Positions 7,309 to 14,633 of a stretch of DNA of 21,904 bases are shown here, in pieces; the stretch's first letter is position 1; the number at the start of each line of letters is the position of its first letter. The notes under the pieces are model-generated. The model saw only the letters and a program-made list of their open reading frames with translations, did no database searches and had not been told where the DNA came from. The DNA is from Desulfobacterales bacterium (lineage in GTDB: Bacteria; Desulfobacterota; DSM-4660; Desulfatiglandales; B25-G16): the NCBI GenBank assembly GCA_013375335.1, contig JABXJZ010000002.1, forward strand, positions 1 through 21,904, read 5' to 3'. Position numbers and translations under genes: made by a program.

Positions 7309-8778
7309 TTACCAGCGTTCCAAATCCTTTGATCTATCAGCATTAACTTTATACTTCTTCAGAATGCCCTGACCACCTCTGTCAACCTTGTTCTTGTCCA
7401 AGACTATCTTATAACCCCGCTCATCTACAATGACGTGGTATCTTCCTTCATGTTCTTCAAAGGCCTTTACTAAATCCTTCATGACAGAGATCTTCTTGCC
7501 GTTAACATAGGAAATCACCCTGTTTTTCAAGTTGTGATAGCCCACATTGATTTCATCAGCAAGGACCTTGGCCAGGACAACTATCTCTCTCTGGTCTTCT
7601 CCTGGCTCTCCGTGAAGGTAGTAATCTATCAGATGGAGTGGAGCGTTGTAATACCACTTCCCCCATGTCTTCAAGAAGTTCAAGGTTAGTGGTTCAAAGA
7701 CCAGCCCGCCTAAGATATAGTATGTCGGCGCCACATCATACCGTTCATGGGGCACCAGTCGCCAGAAATGCAAAGGTTTCGATAGTCTAATCACCATATC
7801 CATAAGGTTATTCTCCCTCAAGATTCCCAATTTAACTGTATCATTAATGTATTTCCTCTGTGCTACGTATCCAAAGAAGGTCCTCTCGCCTTTCCTGAAC
7901 TCTATTGTCCCGTCATTTTCAACATTCTCGCCATCTATTGAGAGCATTATGTCTTCTGGTCTCAATATCCCCTTTGCGGAAGAACCGGGATAAATTCTAT
8001 TTACCAGCACTCCGCTCTGTGTTTCCGTCATTCCAAACTTGCCTCTCAGGTCTGGACTCTCCATTTTTTGCCACGATATTCCAAGGCCTGGTATTCCATC
8101 ATATGTGCCATCTCTTATATCTGTGAGGAAGTGATTAATGACCGGGGCCGGAACCATATAGCCGATATTCTCTCCTGACTCCGCTGACTGAAATGCCACC
8201 CCAACCAGTTTATCCTCCTTGACCACTGGCCCTCCACTGCTACCTGGATTAATGGAGGCATCAATCTGGCAAGTTACCAAATAGGCCCTGCTGTGGGTAT
8301 ACTCATGGTGCTCGATCCTGGAAACCACTCCCTCGGTAATGCATAACTCATCGCCGCCTTTCGGAAAACCGTAAACTACAACCTTATCTCTAACTTCCGC
8401 CAAGTCACCAATCTCGACCGGCTCGACGCCGGAAAATAATGAACCGCCATTTACCCTGAGAATAGCAAGGTCACATTCGTGAGCCACTATCTCCACCTCC
8501 GCTGTATATTTCTTTGCCTCCCCTGCTCGCCTTACCTGAATAAATGTCTGGTCTCCTACCACATGCGCACTTGTTAAGATCCTCCCTCCCCTGATAATAC
8601 AGCCAGAACCGCTGCGCCGTCTCTGGCCTAACATTTGCCACGGTTCATCGTAGTCATACCTGTTATACACCGTGTATATTTTTACCACAGCCTCATTTAC
8701 ACCTTTCCTTGCCCATACGGGCGGATTGATGATGCAGCTTAAGGTCACTATCAGAACGAGCCTTGAACATAATTTCAT
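7309..8778 (-). CDS. Exported Deg/HtrA-like serine protease with PDZ domain and long C-terminal region
   Basis: A 489-residue trypsin-fold protease. The signal peptide is 1-23 (KLCSRLVLIVTLSCIINPPVWA). The triad is intact: His72 in LTSAHVV, Asp103 in HECDLAILRV and Ser181 in INPGSSGGPVV. The first PDZ spans about 230-300 (GIPGLGISW ... GVLVNRIYPGSSAKGILRPEDIMLSIDG). The remaining roughly 180 residues, with WYYNAPLHLIDYYL and VISYVNGKKI, look like the degenerate second PDZ plus tail of plant and bacterial Deg9-type proteases rather than DegP. The expected role is periplasmic quality control or site-specific cleavage of envelope proteins. Start ATG 8778 has GAGGAG upstream. It is separated from the upstream threonine aldolase gene by that gene's terminator, so it should have its own promoter, though I see no convincing -35/-10 pair in 8779-8948. 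The end converges on the aldolase operon. Confidence 0.9.
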   Translation of the reverse strand: MKLCSRLVLIVTLSCIINPPVWARKGVNEAVVKIYTVYNRYDYDEPWQMLGQRRRSGSGCIIRGGRILTSAHVVGDQTFIQVRRAGEAKKYTAEVEIVAHECDLAILRVNGGSLFSGVEPVEIGDLAEVRDKVVVYGFPKGGDELCITEGVVSRIEHHEYTHSRAYLVTCQIDASINPGSSGGPVVKEDKLVGVAFQSAESGENIGYMVPAPVINHFLTDIRDGTYDGIPGLGISWQKMESPDLRGKFGMTETQSGVLVNRIYPGSSAKGILRPEDIMLSIDGENVENDGTIEFRKGERTFFGYVAQRKYINDTVKLGILRENNLMDMVIRLSKPLHFWRLVPHERYDVAPTYYILGGLVFEPLTLNFLKTWGKWYYNAPLHLIDYYLHGEPGEDQREIVVLAKVLADEINVGYHNLKNRVISYVNGKKISVMKDLVKAFEEHEGRYHVIVDERGYKIVLDKNKVDRGGQGILKKYKVNADRSKDLERW

Positions 8779-8948
8779 TCTTGTCTCCTCAAAGGTTGCA
8801 GTTAACCGTACATCCCCCAGTAATCAAGCTGATCTTATATCGGGCCTGCCATGAGTTCACTGTCACCAGGTGTTTCCTACTGACAAGCAGGTAGGTAAAG
8901 GGGCTTATAAGATCTTTGCCGAAAGTGGGATCGTGGTGTGATGATCTC

Positions 8949-8978
8949 AAAAAAGAGCGAGGTTTAGCCCAAAACCTC
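8949..8978 (-). terminator. Rho-independent terminator overlapping the threonine aldolase stop codon
   Basis: On the minus strand GAGGTTT (8978-8972), the loop TGGGCT and AAACCTC (8965-8959) form a perfect 7-bp stem, followed by GCTC and T6 (8954-8949). The 5' arm encodes the last residues of the protein and the stop TAA (8966-8964) spans the loop and 3' arm. Confidence 0.8.
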
Positions 8979-9998
8979 ACGGAACACGCCTAAAGCGTAT
9001 TCAATATCATCCGACGTTATATGATAATGGGTGACAGCTCTCAGCCGGTTTGGCCCAGCAGCTAACAGTCTTACACCTTCGCTGCTGAGCTGTTCCGGTA
9101 GTAATTGCCAGGTCGTGCCACAGGGCGTAACCTCCAAGTACACAATGTTGGTCTTCACTCGCTCGGGATCAATAGATAGGCCATCTATATCAGCCAGACC
9201 CTCTGCCAGCTTCTGGGCGTTGGCGTGATCATCCGCCAGGCGGTCGAGCATCTGTGTGAGCGCCACAATCCCGCCAGCTGCCAGCACGCCCACCTGCCGC
9301 ATACCGCCCCCCAGCATCTTCCGAACCCGCCGCGCTTCACCGATGAAATCACGAGTGCCACACACAACTGAACCTACCGGTGCCCCCAGACCCTTGCTTA
9401 GACAAAAGGTAACTGAATCGGCCTCAGCAACCAGATCGCGTGCTTCCACCCCAAGGGCACTTGCCGCGTTGAAAATCCGTGCGCCGTCTACGTGCACTTT
9501 CATCTCGTAACGGCGTGCTATTTGTCCCACGACCTGCATGTAATCGACGTCAAGAGGGCTGCCGTAGCAACGGGTGTGCGTGTTCTCCACTGCGATTAGC
9601 CGTGATCGAGGGAAGTGGATGTCGTCTGGCCGAATAGCAGTTTCTATGTGATGCAGAGCCATTGTACCATCGGGTTGATTTGGAACTGTCCGGGGATGAA
9701 TGCCGCCCAGTCCGGCCGATCCGCCCTGCTCGTAGAAAAAGGTATGGGATTGATCACCAAGGATAAACTCGTCACCACGACCGCAATGTACTAGCAGGCT
9801 GACTAGATTGCCCATCGTACCGCTCGCGACAAACAAGGCTGCCTCTTTACCTAACTGTTCCGCGGCCATTTCCTCTAACTGTCTCACAGTCGGGTCCTCG
9901 CCAAAGACATCGTCTCCGACTTCTGCTTCAGCCATAGCCCGGCGCATCGCCGGCGTCGGTCGCGTAATAGTGTCAGATCGTAGGTCTACAATCCGCAT
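8964..9998 (-). CDS. ltaE: Low-specificity L-threonine aldolase
   Basis: A 344-residue PLP enzyme of fold type I that cleaves L-threonine or L-allo-threonine to glycine and acetaldehyde. It opens MRIVDLRSDTITRPTPAMRRA, typical of the family; GDDVFGEDPTV (28-38) and the glycine-rich FVASGTMGNLVSLL (56-69) follow; Asp171 in VDGARIFNA binds the PLP pyridine nitrogen; Lys202 in FCLSKGLGAPVGS is the Schiff-base lysine. Length and residue order agree with functional enzymes. ATG 9998 is preceded by GGGGAGGG at about 6-nt spacing. The frame stays open 73 codons further upstream, but the only upstream start candidate at its end is part of the -35 box, so the extension is leader. The gene is monocistronic with its own promoter and terminator and is divergent from the DUF1178 gene. 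An alternative is a related beta-eliminating lyase, but the N-terminus favours threonine aldolase. Confidence 0.94.
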   Translation of the reverse strand: MRIVDLRSDTITRPTPAMRRAMAEAEVGDDVFGEDPTVRQLEEMAAEQLGKEAALFVASGTMGNLVSLLVHCGRGDEFILGDQSHTFFYEQGGSAGLGGIHPRTVPNQPDGTMALHHIETAIRPDDIHFPRSRLIAVENTHTRCYGSPLDVDYMQVVGQIARRYEMKVHVDGARIFNAASALGVEARDLVAEADSVTFCLSKGLGAPVGSVVCGTRDFIGEARRVRKMLGGGMRQVGVLAAGGIVALTQMLDRLADDHANAQKLAEGLADIDGLSIDPERVKTNIVYLEVTPCGTTWQLLPEQLSSEGVRLLAAGPNRLRAVTHYHITSDDIEYALGVFREVLG

Positions 9999-10187
9999 AC
10001 TTTTCCCTCCCCACGCGGTACTAAACCGTCCCTGATCCAGTATTCTCCGGAAAGCATCAAGGCCACTGCGATTTTGTTGATTACTGAGACCGAAGATCCG
10101 GACATCTTGGGAGATAGCAACTACCCTCTTTCTCCGGACCACATTAGACGAGGGAATGGATAACCGATGAAAACTCCTCTGTACGCG
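9999..10187 (-). promoter_or_regulatory. Long leader of the threonine aldolase mRNA
   Basis: About 180 nt lie between the predicted start site (near 10181) and ATG 9998, with no gene. The leader carries TCCGGA three times (10046-10051, 10097-10102 and 10132-10137), two of them in the longer repeat TCCGGAGAA when read on the minus strand, and ends in a GC-rich stretch with GTACCGCG close to the Shine-Dalgarno. I see no T-tailed hairpin inside it, so attenuation is not evident. Confidence 0.4.
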
Positions 10188-10217
10188 AGTATAAGGATAA
10201 AGGCACTTGTCTGTCAA
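10188..10217 (-). promoter_or_regulatory. Strong sigma70-type promoter of the threonine aldolase gene
   Basis: On the minus strand a perfect TTGACA (10217-10212) is followed after 18 nt by TATACT (10193-10188, one mismatch). Its position makes the long in-frame region upstream of ATG 9998 an untranslated leader. Confidence 0.72.
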
Positions 10218-10263
10218 GGAAAAAGCCTAGGTTAGAAAACCTTCAAAAAGGCCTGTGGGACTA

Positions 10264-10292
10264 TTGACAGCAAAGGATGGGCGTGTTAGTTT
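10264..10292 (+). promoter_or_regulatory. Possible promoter of the DUF1178 gene
   Basis: TTGACA (10264-10269) is a perfect -35, but the -10 at 17-nt spacing, TAGTTT (10287-10292), is poor. It points toward the gene at 10352. The short region between the divergent promoters (10218-10263) also has a small inverted repeat AGGTT/AACCT (10229-10233, 10238-10242). Confidence 0.35.
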
Positions 10293-10351
10293 TAAATATG
10301 TCTGGATGAACGCGCTTTCATCCCCAGTAAAAGGAGGAGATTGGTGGCACA

Positions 10352-10771
10352 ATGATTGCCTTTGATCTCAGGTGCTCTCACGGGCATAGCTTTGAGGGTT
10401 GGTTCAAAGACCTTGAATCACTTAACGAGCAGAATTCCAGGGGAATGATCACGTGCCCGTTCTGTAAGGACACAGATATAACGAGAGTCCTCTCTGCAAT
10501 AACAATCAAGAGTAGCCATGGACAGGAGGAGCAAGAGGAGGCTAGGGCTGATTATCAGAAACTGGCAATGGACGTAATGGCCTATGTAAGAGATAACTTC
10601 GACGATGTGGGAACCGCTTTCGCAAAGGAGGCCTTGAAAATGCATTACAGAGTAGCAAAAAGGAGAAACATAAGGGGATCTGCTACAACAGAAGAGGAGG
10701 AAATTCTAAAGGAAGAGGGCATTAAGTTCTTCAAGATCCCTTTTGTCAAGCCTAAAGATGGTGAGAACTAA
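10352..10771 (+). CDS. DUF1178 family zinc-ribbon-like protein
   Basis: A 139-residue protein of the DUF1178 family, which has no established function. The signature is clear: FDLRCSHGHSFEGWFKD (4-20) and MITCPFCKD (32-40). Cys8, Cys35 and Cys38, with His10 or His12, could form one zinc site. The middle is charged and helical (EEQEEARADYQ, then the conserved MAYVRDNFDDVGTAFAKEA), and the end has the family stretch EEEEILKEEGIKFFKIP. There is no export signal, so it is cytoplasmic. ATG 10352 has AAGGAGGAG (10331-10339) 12 nt upstream, a rather long spacing, but no nearer in-frame start exists. A hairpin-like repeat, GATGGTGAG with CTCGCCATC (one G-T pair), surrounds the stop codon but lacks a T-run. 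The gene precedes moaC by 80 bases; a functional link is not shown. Confidence 0.9.
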   Translation: MIAFDLRCSHGHSFEGWFKDLESLNEQNSRGMITCPFCKDTDITRVLSAITIKSSHGQEEQEEARADYQKLAMDVMAYVRDNFDDVGTAFAKEALKMHYRVAKRRNIRGSATTEEEEILKEEGIKFFKIPFVKPKDGEN

Positions 10772-10851
10772 TGGCTCGCCATCAAATTCACCTATCCTTC
10801 CGCAATGCACCCCTGGTAGCAGTGCTATCTTGACCTAACTCCCACATTACC

Positions 10852-11310
10852 ATGGGAATGATCGATATTACCGGAAAGAGAGTCCTTTTGAGAGAGGCGC
10901 TGGCTTCAGGCCGAATAACCCTCTCACCGGAGACAATTAAAAGAATAAGAGAGAATCAGATCAAAAAAGGAGACCCCCTGTTGGTTGCCGAAATAGCAGC
11001 CATAAAAGCGGCCAAAGAGACCTACCTCTTGATCCCCCATTGCCATCAGATACCGTTAAATACAGTTGAGCTGGATTTTTCTATTGGCGAGGACTTCATT
11101 GAGGCCAGCTGTCTGGTAAAGGCTGAGGCTATGACTGGCGTCGAGATGGAGGCCCTCGTAGGTACCTCAATCGCCCTTACCACCATCTGGGATATGGTGA
11201 AGTATATCGAGAAAGATAGAAATGGCCAATATCCCTCAACCCGCATCTCCGATATCAAGGTCCTCAAAAAGGTCAAAAAAGCGGGCCCTGAACCAGACCT
11301 TATGGAATAA
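10852..11310 (+). CDS. moaC: Cyclic pyranopterin monophosphate synthase MoaC, archaeal-style
   Basis: MoaC converts the MoaA product 3',8-cyclo-7,8-dihydro-GTP into cyclic pyranopterin monophosphate, the first stable intermediate of molybdopterin. The 152 residues begin MGMIDITGK, matching the family's MVDVSxK; LLIPHCHQIPL (59-69; His65) corresponds to the IPLCHPLP motif with Gln in place of Pro; GVEMEAL (96-102; Glu98, Glu100) and IWDMVK (112-117; Asp114, Lys117) hold the catalytic acid and lysine positions, so activity is expected. The C-terminus STRISDIKVLKKVKK is of the type common in archaeal MoaC, instead of the enterobacterial GGKSG ending. No Shine-Dalgarno precedes ATG 10852; ATG 10858 is an alternative. 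A stop at 10831 limits any extension, and the short in-frame stretch before the ATG lacks a standard start codon. mogA lies nearby on the other strand. Confidence 0.92.
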   Translation: MGMIDITGKRVLLREALASGRITLSPETIKRIRENQIKKGDPLLVAEIAAIKAAKETYLLIPHCHQIPLNTVELDFSIGEDFIEASCLVKAEAMTGVEMEALVGTSIALTTIWDMVKYIEKDRNGQYPSTRISDIKVLKKVKKAGPEPDLME

Positions 11311-11370
11311 GCCCCTCCAGGTAACTTGCCTCTCAGTCCATGGTTCACGGCTCACTGCTCAAGGCCTATG

Positions 11371-11847
11371 CTAGAAGAATACGATGGTTGCGATGATAAA
11401 GACAGGAACGAGAAAGACAATCGAGTACTTCACCATATAGCCAAAGAAGCTCGGCATGGGTGTGCCAGCCTCTTCCGCAATAGACCTAACCATAAAATTG
11501 GGCGAATTTCCAATGTAGGTATTAGCCCCAAAGAAAACCGCACCAGCAGAAACAGCCATCAAGTATGTGGGATTTTCGGAAATTAACCGTGAGACAGCTA
11601 TTGGCTCAGGTGTTCCCGGGTAAAACTTCCCCAAGATACTGGTGAAAAAGGTTAAATAGGTAGGGGCATTATCCAGGAAGCTTGAGAGGACCCCTGTAAT
11701 CCAAAAATAGTGAAACGGCTCTCTCACGGTGCCGATAATAAAACCGAGTGCCCCTTTGCTCCCTGCAAGAAAGTAGCTCCTAGACAACCATATCCATCGT
11801 GGGTTTATCCCCTCAAAACGCCGGTAGACTCCTATCTTGTAGAGCAA
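11371..11847 (-). pseudogene. Truncated sodium:proton antiporter-like permease, C-terminal remnant
   Basis: The frame encodes the last part of an integral-membrane ion transporter of the ArsB/NhaD/citrate-transporter superfamily: REPFHYFWITGVLSSFLDNA, PTYLTFFTSILG, then SAGAVFFGANTYIGNSPNFM and a final helix SIVFLVPVFIIATIVFF. Full-length members have well over 400 residues with about ten or more helices; here at most about 158 residues remain, with recognisable similarity only from about 11755 downward. The upstream part runs into the 3' end of mogA (stop at 11832), and no N-terminal half lies upstream. The only start in this frame near the junction is TTG 11847, inside mogA, without a good Shine-Dalgarno. 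This looks like a deletion remnant, although the surviving reading frame has no internal stop, which points to a recent event. A functional small membrane protein is less likely. Confidence 0.75.
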
Positions 11848-12323
11848 TCGCTGGTGTCCCCGGCAATTTTGGCCAGCGCATGGCTCAGAGCCGGTAAGAC
11901 AACAGCCAAGTTTTCCTTTGCGCCATCAGGGCTTCCTGGTACGTTTATGATCAGGCTGCTCCCTCGTACCCCTACCATTGCTCGAGAAAGCATGGCATGA
12001 GGTGTCTTTGGTAGGCTTGAGGCCCTCATTGCCTCAGCCATACCGGGTATCTGGTATTTGATTACCTTGAGCATAGCCTCAGGAGTTACATCAGTTGGGC
12101 TCACACCAGTGCCCCCTGTTGTCACAATCAGTCTGAGGCCATCATTATCAACCCAGTCGATTAAACACTCCGCGATCTTCTCATGGTCATCAGGGACGAT
12201 ATCTTGCTTCTCAACCCTGTAGCCGACCTTGGCCAATATCTCAGCAATCAAGGGGCCAGATGTATCCCTTCGCTGGCCCCTGAATCCTTTGTTGCTAATA
12301 GTTAATACGCCCGCCTTTATCAT
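11832..12323 (-). CDS. mogA: Molybdopterin adenylyltransferase (MogA/MoaB family)
   Basis: A 163-residue MogA/MoaB-fold enzyme that adenylates molybdopterin before molybdate insertion. Seen: IKAGVLTISNKGFRGQRRD (2-20), the MPT-binding TTGGTGVSPTDVTPEA (68-83) and GVRGSSLIINVPGSPDGAKE (118-137), all standard for the family; length is normal. ATG 12323 gives a canonical N-terminus; the frame extends 14 codons upstream but would overlap the EF-G-like gene. It lies 13 bases after that gene's stop and has only a weak Shine-Dalgarno, so translation may depend on coupling to it. Whether it should be called MogA or MoaB is not decided by sequence alone, since the two are close paralogues. moaC nearby supports a Mo- or W-cofactor role. 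Confidence 0.9.
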   Translation of the reverse strand: MIKAGVLTISNKGFRGQRRDTSGPLIAEILAKVGYRVEKQDIVPDDHEKIAECLIDWVDNDGLRLIVTTGGTGVSPTDVTPEAMLKVIKYQIPGMAEAMRASSLPKTPHAMLSRAMVGVRGSSLIINVPGSPDGAKENLAVVLPALSHALAKIAGDTSDCSTR

Positions 12324-12336
12324 CTGCAGACCATCT

Positions 12337-14418
12337 CTACTTTCCCTCTTCCTGAGAGGCAGCAACGATCTTTCCCGCCACCTGAGCAGGAACCTCCTCG
12401 TAGTGGGAATGTCTCATCTTGAAACTACCCCTGCCTCCCGTCATAGATGTCAGATCAAAAGAGTATCTCAAGGCCTCAGCCAACGGCACCTCAGCCCTTA
12501 TGACCTGGTCCTTGCCCTTGCTATCCATGCCTAAGACCCTTCCCCTCCTGCCGTTGAGATCACCTATTACATCTCCCATAACGTCTTCCGGAACGGTTAT
12601 TTCCATGTGCATAATCGGTTCTAAGAGGATAGGTGTTGCCTCCTGGGCGGCCCTTTTAAAACACATCGAAGCTGCAATCTTAAAGGCCATTTCAGAAGAA
12701 TCAACTTCATGAGACTTTCCATCATGGAACCGAACCTTTACATCTACAACCGGATATCCTGCCAAAACCCCGCTCCTCATTGCCTCCACAATACCCTTCT
12801 CGACAGCTGGGACAAAATTTCTCGGCACATTCATCCCCACCAACGCCTCTTCAAACATGAAGCCCTCCCCTCTTTTTAGAGGAGATATGTCAAAATGTAC
12901 CTCGGCAAACTGGCCGCGCCCTCCAGTCTGTTTTTTATGTCTATAGATTACCTTTTCCCTCGAATTCTTGATCGTCTCCCTATAGGGGACCTTGGGGGTC
13001 TTCAGATCGATTTCGACGCCGAACTTCCTCTTTAGCTTATCCCTGGTATTCTCCAGGTGAATCTGGCCTGTGCCGGACAGGATAATCTCAGAGGTTGACT
13101 GATCTCTGTCTACCTTTAGGGTGGGATCCTCTTCTACCAACCTGGCCAGCGAAGAGTAAACTTTATCCTCATTCTCCTTTTCCCTGGCCTCAATAGCGAA
13201 GGAAATCGTTGGCGAAAATGGCTCCGCTGGACGAAACACGATTGGATTGTCCTCCTGACAAAAGGTGTCGCCGGTCTTAGTCTCCTTTAGCTTGGCTACC
13301 GCAGCTATATCACCGGCATGTGCTGTCTCAATTGGGGTTTGCCTTTTGCCCTCGACTAATAAAAGCTGGCCCAACCTTTCCTTGGCCCTCTTTGTTGAAT
13401 TGAAGATGGTGGACTCAGAACCTACCTTTCCAGACATAACCTTGAAAAGATTGAGTTTCCCCGCAAAGGGATCTACTAAGGTCTTGAAGACAATGGCTGA
13501 AAATGGGGCCTCATCAACGGCATCAAATCGCATCTCCTCTTCACCGTCCATTCTATGCCCTTTTACGGTTCCTCTTTCACTTGGAAAAGGCACTGATTGA
13601 TCAATTACGTCCAGAAGCTGGCCAATGCCTATATTGAGAATGGCAGACCCGGGAACAACGGGCACCACGATGCCTGATTTGACACCCTCTATAAAGGTCT
13701 CCTCTATCTCTTTTGCAGTGAGCTCCTGCCCATCAAGGTATTTCTCCATAATATCATCATTCGCCTCGACGATGTTTTCCATTATCTTTTCCCGCCATGT
13801 ATCCACCGTGGCGGCCATTGCATCTGGGATATCTCCATCTCTAAAGGAACCGCTGCCATCATTTTTGTACAAATGGGACTCTAAGCTTATGAGGTTTACC
13901 ACTCCGGTGAAGTCACTCTCTGTTCCAATCGGCAGGTAAATGGGCGTTGTCTGTATGGAAAATGTCCTCTCAATTTCCTCTATGACCTTATAGAAATCAG
14001 CCCGTTCCCTGTCTAGTTTGTTAATGAATATCAGCCGGGGCAAACTGTATTCCTCGGAAAAGGCCCAGACCTTCTCGGTGCCCACCTTGATACTGTCAAC
14101 GGCATCTACAATAACAACGGCCCCTTCGGCTGCCTGGAGACATACCTTGGTATCAGAAAGAAAATCATTTTCGCCCGGCGTATCTATCAGATTGAACCTC
14201 GCATTTTTCCAGCTATAGGGATGAAAGGCTGTGCCGAGGCTTACCTTCCTCTTAATCTCCTCCGGCTCAAAATCCATGCTGGAGGAACCATCATCTACCC
14301 TCCCCAATCGTTTTATCGCCTTGCTATCGTAAAGGATAGCCTCTGCCACCGATGTCTTTCCGCAACCACTATGGCCTATCAAGCCTACGTTTCTAACTTG
14401 GTCAGTTTTCTTGGTCAT
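12337..14418 (-). CDS. Elongation factor G-like GTPase (EF-G paralogue)
   Basis: A 693-residue translational-GTPase family protein. Domain I has G1 GHSGCGKT (15-22), DTPG (79-82) and NKLD (133-136); domains II and III follow; domain IV carries KQTGGRGQFAEVHFDISP; domain V has LLEPIMHMEITVPEDVMGDV. Thus all five EF-G domains are present. Two features separate it from canonical FusA: the P-loop GHSGCGKT instead of the usual AHIDAGKT, and DTPGEND where EF-G has DTPGHVD, so the catalytic switch II histidine is replaced by Glu83. The same broad subfamily, called EF-G-like or EF-G2, usually has Tyr at this place. Its role in translocation is uncertain. ATG 14418 is preceded by GAGGAG; mogA follows after 13 bases. 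It is not a tetracycline-resistance TetM protein, given the EF-G2-like P-loop and no Tet-type C-terminus. Confidence 0.92.
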   Translation of the reverse strand: MTKKTDQVRNVGLIGHSGCGKTSVAEAILYDSKAIKRLGRVDDGSSSMDFEPEEIKRKVSLGTAFHPYSWKNARFNLIDTPGENDFLSDTKVCLQAAEGAVVIVDAVDSIKVGTEKVWAFSEEYSLPRLIFINKLDRERADFYKVIEEIERTFSIQTTPIYLPIGTESDFTGVVNLISLESHLYKNDGSGSFRDGDIPDAMAATVDTWREKIMENIVEANDDIMEKYLDGQELTAKEIEETFIEGVKSGIVVPVVPGSAILNIGIGQLLDVIDQSVPFPSERGTVKGHRMDGEEEMRFDAVDEAPFSAIVFKTLVDPFAGKLNLFKVMSGKVGSESTIFNSTKRAKERLGQLLLVEGKRQTPIETAHAGDIAAVAKLKETKTGDTFCQEDNPIVFRPAEPFSPTISFAIEAREKENEDKVYSSLARLVEEDPTLKVDRDQSTSEIILSGTGQIHLENTRDKLKRKFGVEIDLKTPKVPYRETIKNSREKVIYRHKKQTGGRGQFAEVHFDISPLKRGEGFMFEEALVGMNVPRNFVPAVEKGIVEAMRSGVLAGYPVVDVKVRFHDGKSHEVDSSEMAFKIAASMCFKRAAQEATPILLEPIMHMEITVPEDVMGDVIGDLNGRRGRVLGMDSKGKDQVIRAEVPLAEALRYSFDLTSMTGGRGSFKMRHSHYEEVPAQVAGKIVAASQEEGK

Positions 14419-14552
14419 GCAATCTCCTCAATTATTTAGAAAAGGTAAGAGGATGCCCTGAATTGAGTGATAAGTAACTTACCCTAATAGGAAAAAAAGT
14501 CAAGACAAGAATAAGGGGAAAATATGGACCTCGGCGTCATGACTATCCGCCG

Positions 14553-14581
14553 TTGACAGCAATACGATCATCGTTTAAAAT
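14553..14581 (+). promoter_or_regulatory. Strong sigma70-type promoter upstream of cooC-rfbBAC
   Basis: Perfect TTGACA (14553-14558), a 17-nt spacer, then TAAAAT (14576-14581, one mismatch). It predicts a start near 14588 and a leader of about 46 nt before ATG 14634. The intergenic region 14419-14633 is divergent; on the minus strand a TTGACT lies about 90 bases before the EF-G-like gene but without a good -10. Confidence 0.75.
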
Positions 14582-14633
14582 GCCACTGACGCTATAAGAC
14601 ACTACCGTTTAGAGCATTAGACGGGGGCAAGAG

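Noticed and set aside
8789..8980. 63-residue minus-strand reading frame between the protease and threonine aldolase genes
   Set aside because: It overlaps the aldolase terminator and 3' end, has no family features and no good Shine-Dalgarno.
9999..10187. T-box riboswitch before threonine aldolase, as a positive call
   Set aside because: Only eight bases of the consensus match; the specifier stem, AG bulge and terminator hairpin are not visible. Kept as a low-confidence finding only.
9999..10217. 73-residue in-frame extension of the threonine aldolase
   Set aside because: Its only upstream start lies within the -35 box of a near-perfect promoter; ATG 9998 has a strong Shine-Dalgarno and gives the usual MRIVDLRSDT start.
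10763..10790. Hairpin around the DUF1178 stop as a terminator
   Set aside because: The 9-bp stem with one G-T pair has no T-run after it in either direction, so function is not supported.
12337..14418. Tetracycline-resistance ribosomal protection protein
   Set aside because: The P-loop and overall layout match the EF-G-like subfamily rather than TetM/TetO.
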